A stretch of 64,000 nucleotides of DNA from contig NZ_BMMB01000002.1 in assembly GCF_014645615.1 (NCBI RefSeq), forward strand, positions 248,001 through 312,000, written 5' to 3'. Source of the stretch: Paenibacillus hunanensis. Lineage in GTDB: Bacteria; Bacillota; Bacilli; Paenibacillales; Paenibacillaceae. The stretch's first letter is position 1, and each line of letters opens with the position of its first letter. A program made the translations under genes and the position numbers. This document shows positions 60,093 to 64,000 of the stretch, in pieces. Under the pieces are notes generated by a model. That model was not told the origin of the DNA and searched no databases. It saw nothing but the letters and a program-made list of their open reading frames with translations.

Positions 60093-62381
60093 ATGCGATC
60101 CCGAAGACAAGCCCATCGACGCTCTCGTGTCCCCCTTATTGTTACCATTATCATTGCTGTTGTTGTAATCGCTATCGGTTCGTTTTTGCTAGTACGCGGA
60201 AGTATAGGAGGATGGTTCTCGTTAGCAAATAAGCCAGGTGGCTCCGCGACAGAAGCACCTGCATATACGCTGCCGATTGCAGAAAAGGACGGCATCAAGC
60301 GCACGTCCGCCGTCGTAGGCGAACAGCTGGCAACGTATGACGGCAAAAGCTGGCAGCCGTCCTTCTGGGCAGGCATGAACCTGGGCGCGACCACACCCGG
60401 ACATTATCCAGGTGAGCTGAGCCCAACGAAGGAAGATTATTTACGCTGGTTTCCTGAGATGAAGGCGATGAATATTCGTGTGCTGCGTATTTATACGATT
60501 TTGCCACCTTATTTCTATGAAGCCTTGCAGGAATTCAATGCAACGCAAAAAGAGCCATTGTACCTGATGCAGGGTGTGTGGTCGCCAGAGGAAGAACTCA
60601 TCGGTGAGGATGGCAAAGGACGCGATGCGTACACGCCCGAGATCACCGCGGCATTCAAGCAGGAGATTCAGGACGCTGTCGGCGCAATCCATGGCAAAGT
60701 AACCATTGCGGACAAGCAAGGCCATGCACATGGTACATTTACAGCCGATGTCTCTCCCTACCTACTGGGCTGGGTAGTCGGAACGGAGTGGTACCCATTT
60801 GCTGTTGATGTGACAGATAAGGCGCATCCGAATCAGCCTCCGTATAAGGGTAAATATTTTAGTGCAGCATCGGACGCTACCGCCTTTGAAAGCTGGGTTG
60901 CCAGTATGCTGGACGTAGCTGCTGAGGCGGATATGAAATACGGATGGCAGCATCCGATGTCCTTTACAAACTGGGTAACAACTGATCCGCTCTCTCATCC
61001 TAATGAACCGCTGGAGCAAGAGGATCTGGTATCCGTTGATCCGATGAATATTCAGCCAGTTAAGGATAGCTGGACAGCCGGGTATTTCTCTTCGTATCAT
61101 ATTTATCCGTATTATCCAGATCTACTGCGTCAGCAGCCGGAATACAAAACATTCAAAAAAGCCGATGGTACAAGCAGCGCCTACGCAGGCTATCTAAATG
61201 CAATGCGTAAGCATCATAAAGGGATACCGCTAATCGTTGCCGAGTACGGAATGCCAAGCTCGCGCGGGATGGCGCATTATGGCCCGAACGGACGTAATCA
61301 GGGCATGCATACCGAGCAGGAACAGGGCACGCTGGATGCTGGACTGCTCAAGGACATTTATGATGAAGGTCTGGATGGCGCGCTATTATTCGAGTGGCAG
61401 GATGAATGGTTCAAATTCACCTGGAATACGATCGATATGGAGCCTGCCGACCGCCGCGCAATGTGGCGTAATCGTCTGACAAATGAGGAGCACTTCGGTG
61501 TCATTGCCGTAGAGCCCGACGCCAGTGTAGACGATATGATTCATCTGGATGGCAAAACCGAGGATTGGGCAAAGCGCCCGGATGTAGCCACGACCGATTA
61601 TCCAGATATGACGATGCAGATGTCTCACGATGCCGCGAATCTGTACGTGAAGCTGGAAAAGAAAAACGGCAATTGGGATCTAGATAAGGATCAATTGTAT
61701 GTCGGCTTCCAGACAACTGGCGATGGTAGTGTGACTGCGGACAAAGCACCAGCCATCACCTTCCCTGGTCCGATCGGATTCCTGCTAAGTATTGGGGAAG
61801 CCTCAGATAAAGGCGGTCATATCTATATCAATAGCGCCTACGATCAGCATACGTACCTGTATGGATATAGCCGCAAGGAGATTCCGTATGATGCGAAATA
61901 TGCAGACGGCACGAAAGGCTACTTCCTTCCGTGGAAGCTCGCGCTCAATCGCCAATTATATCTGCCACAAACGAAAGTAACGATGCCGTTCGAGGAGCTT
62001 GAAGTGGGCAAGCTGCATTATGGCATCAACGATCCGAACAGCCCGGACTTCAACAATCTGTCCGACTTTTATGTCAAAGACAATGTGATCGAGATGGCAA
62101 TTCCCTGGATGCTGCTCGGCTTCATGGACCCAAGCAGTCATATGGCATGGGAGAATCCATACAAAGCCAAGGGCATCGCTCCACAGACCGTCGATGCCGT
62201 CAAAGCCAGCCCAGTTGTAGTCGCCAAATCCAGCTCCGCCACTGCCCAGGCCCCACAATTCGGCAGCTACACCTGGCAATCCTGGAATGAGCCCGTAACC
62301 CATGAACGCAAAAAGAAAAGCTACGACATCCTACAAAAAGCATTTGCTGAATACGCAGAACCTGCAAAGAAAAATGATTAA
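60093..62381 (+). CDS. Membrane-anchored TIM-barrel glycosidase-like protein with CBM9-like tail
   Basis: A 762-residue protein. A basic start and one helix (about 15-34) anchor it outside the membrane. The central barrel (about 80-440) has clan-A-like features: a likely acid/base Glu232 in VVGTEWYPF, and a likely nucleophile Glu384 in IVAEYGMPSSRG near the end of the barrel. The last 250 residues (HLDGKTEDWAKRPDV... to IEMAIPWMLLGF) resemble a family-9-like carbohydrate-binding or DOMON fold. ATG 60093 follows AAAAGGATG; an earlier in-frame ATG at 60075 has no ribosome site. The precise GH family is not recognised. Confidence 0.7.
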   Translation: MRSRRQAHRRSRVPLIVTIIIAVVVIAIGSFLLVRGSIGGWFSLANKPGGSATEAPAYTLPIAEKDGIKRTSAVVGEQLATYDGKSWQPSFWAGMNLGATTPGHYPGELSPTKEDYLRWFPEMKAMNIRVLRIYTILPPYFYEALQEFNATQKEPLYLMQGVWSPEEELIGEDGKGRDAYTPEITAAFKQEIQDAVGAIHGKVTIADKQGHAHGTFTADVSPYLLGWVVGTEWYPFAVDVTDKAHPNQPPYKGKYFSAASDATAFESWVASMLDVAAEADMKYGWQHPMSFTNWVTTDPLSHPNEPLEQEDLVSVDPMNIQPVKDSWTAGYFSSYHIYPYYPDLLRQQPEYKTFKKADGTSSAYAGYLNAMRKHHKGIPLIVAEYGMPSSRGMAHYGPNGRNQGMHTEQEQGTLDAGLLKDIYDEGLDGALLFEWQDEWFKFTWNTIDMEPADRRAMWRNRLTNEEHFGVIAVEPDASVDDMIHLDGKTEDWAKRPDVATTDYPDMTMQMSHDAANLYVKLEKKNGNWDLDKDQLYVGFQTTGDGSVTADKAPAITFPGPIGFLLSIGEASDKGGHIYINSAYDQHTYLYGYSRKEIPYDAKYADGTKGYFLPWKLALNRQLYLPQTKVTMPFEELEVGKLHYGINDPNSPDFNNLSDFYVKDNVIEMAIPWMLLGFMDPSSHMAWENPYKAKGIAPQTVDAVKASPVVVAKSSSATAQAPQFGSYTWQSWNEPVTHERKKKSYDILQKAFAEYAEPAKKND

Positions 62382-62444
62382 AACCATCCCTTTTCCAGGC
62401 AATTAGCAACACAGAATGTACTCATCTATATCATTCAACTCTCC

Positions 62445-62486
62445 ATACGCAGCCGGTATCCTGATAAACCGGCTGCGTATTTATTT
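62445..62486 (+). terminator. Terminator of the glycosidase-like gene
   Basis: ATACGCAGCCGGT (62445-62457) pairs with ACCGGCTGCGTAT (62468-62480) and is followed by TTATTTTG. Confidence 0.88.
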
Positions 62487-62597
62487 TGTATATTTATTTT
62501 ATACATTCGCTTTATGTATCTATCTTACATATTCCCATTACTTCTTCCACCAACGCTTTTATATCCAAAGCATGTACACCACTTATGTATATCAGCA

Positions 62598-62733
62598 GCA
62601 CGGAACGAGGGGAAGGAAATAAGGGATAAGGGCGACTTTTGAGCACGGGAATCTACATTCACTCCTTATCCAGTAGATTTCTGTGCGAGACCGGAGCCCG
62701 CTCCCTTATTCCTTCCCGGAGTGGTACCTGCTC
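62598..62733 (-). repeat. Dispersed inverted-repeat element, copy B
   Basis: Read on the minus strand it starts with ACCACTCCGGGAAGGAATAA and ends with CCCTTATTTCCTTCCCC, then TCGTTCCGTGC, matching copy A (24735-24942) at both ends and in the middle block GGAGTGAATGTAGATTCCCG (compare GGAGTACATGAAGATTCCCG in copy A). It lacks about 70 internal bases of copy A. The minus-strand open frame overlapping it (62659-62889) is probably not a gene. Confidence 0.7.
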
Positions 62734-62947
62734 CATCCCATAAATCTGCGCATACACCCTGGATATAGAAGCTCCCCCCAACCATTTGGATTTTCTATCA
62801 GTTATAGAATATTCCACAAATCCCAATTTAGTTATTGAATAGTCGATTCGCTCGTGCGAGAATAGTTTCAATTCAACCGCTGACACCACATGACAGCATC
62901 ACCATATAACCGGTTGGATCATGTCATACATGGCGCTATGATTTTGA

Positions 62948-64000
<1,053 letters not shown>

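Noticed and set aside
62659..62889. Minus-strand 76-codon open frame
   Set aside because: It lies mostly inside repeat copy B; a similar reading (PLREGIR) arises in copy A from the same repeat, so it is a repeat shadow.

Overview
The window looks like a chromosomal segment of a Paenibacillus-type Firmicute. Strong AAGGAGG-like ribosome binding sites precede almost every gene. S-layer (SLH), Pst, TerD, YtxH, VanZ and many plant-polysaccharide genes are present, and the AimR-like HTH/TPR receptors with a tiny secreted peptide resemble the quorum-sensing systems known from Paenibacillus. Most of the window looks close to 50% GC by eye. Two islands, the Cmr cluster and the HTH/TPR cluster, are visibly AT-rich. 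No rRNA, tRNA, CRISPR array or transposase was seen.

Layout. 1-4958 (+): arabino-oligosaccharide uptake (solute-binding protein tail, two permeases) followed by a lipoprotein GH43 arabinanase and a cytoplasmic GH43 enzyme. 5158-11948 (-): a type III-B Cmr operon led by a DUF6602/PD-(D/E)XK-like protein, with no cas6, cas1/2 or array; its Cas10 lacks the HD domain and has GGED instead of GGDD. 12170-16272: aldo/keto reductase, AI-2E-family permease, a broken manganese catalase and a YtxH protein. 16591-20615 (-): a malate/citrate transporter with its CitA/MalK-type two-component system, with a cre site and paired repeats in the transporter promoter. 20847-24702 (+): pstSCAB with PhoP-box-like repeats. 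25096-28167 (-): a large GH3 with a trefoil-like insert and a CBM6-like tail. 28495-31238 (+): an ECF sigma factor, an anti-sigma-like membrane protein and an SLH protein, joined by a shared promoter sequence and a shared C-terminal domain.

31489-42563 (-) is a full Ter stress module: three TerD-type proteins, a CitE-like lyase, two phosphoribosyltransferase-type proteins (PRTase_2/TRSP and StiP/PELOTA), a HAD phosphatase, an ATP-grasp ligase, an XpaC-like membrane protein and TelA. A structured leader with a terminator hairpin sits between the TerD-type genes and the enzyme genes. 42564-44642 is mostly non-coding, with 22-bp-spaced repeats and a hairpin-rich stretch that ends in a terminator.

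44643-50571 (+) holds four tandem HTH/TPR receptor paralogues. The third is cut by one in-frame stop. Only the fourth is followed by an overlapping 38-residue pre-peptide, too short for ordinary ORF calling, which ends in SNGLGA; this is the arrangement of AimR-AimP/AloR-AloP. 50631-64000 is ordinary chromosome: ABC-F ATPase, a small unknown protein, VanZ-like protein, PPOX-fold protein, Rieske/FAD oxidoreductase, an AraC regulator divergent from an Atu4866 protein and an SDR, a YrhK-like protein, a membrane-anchored glycosidase-like protein and the start of metY. A dispersed inverted-repeat element occurs twice, in opposite orientation (24735-24942 and 62598-62733).
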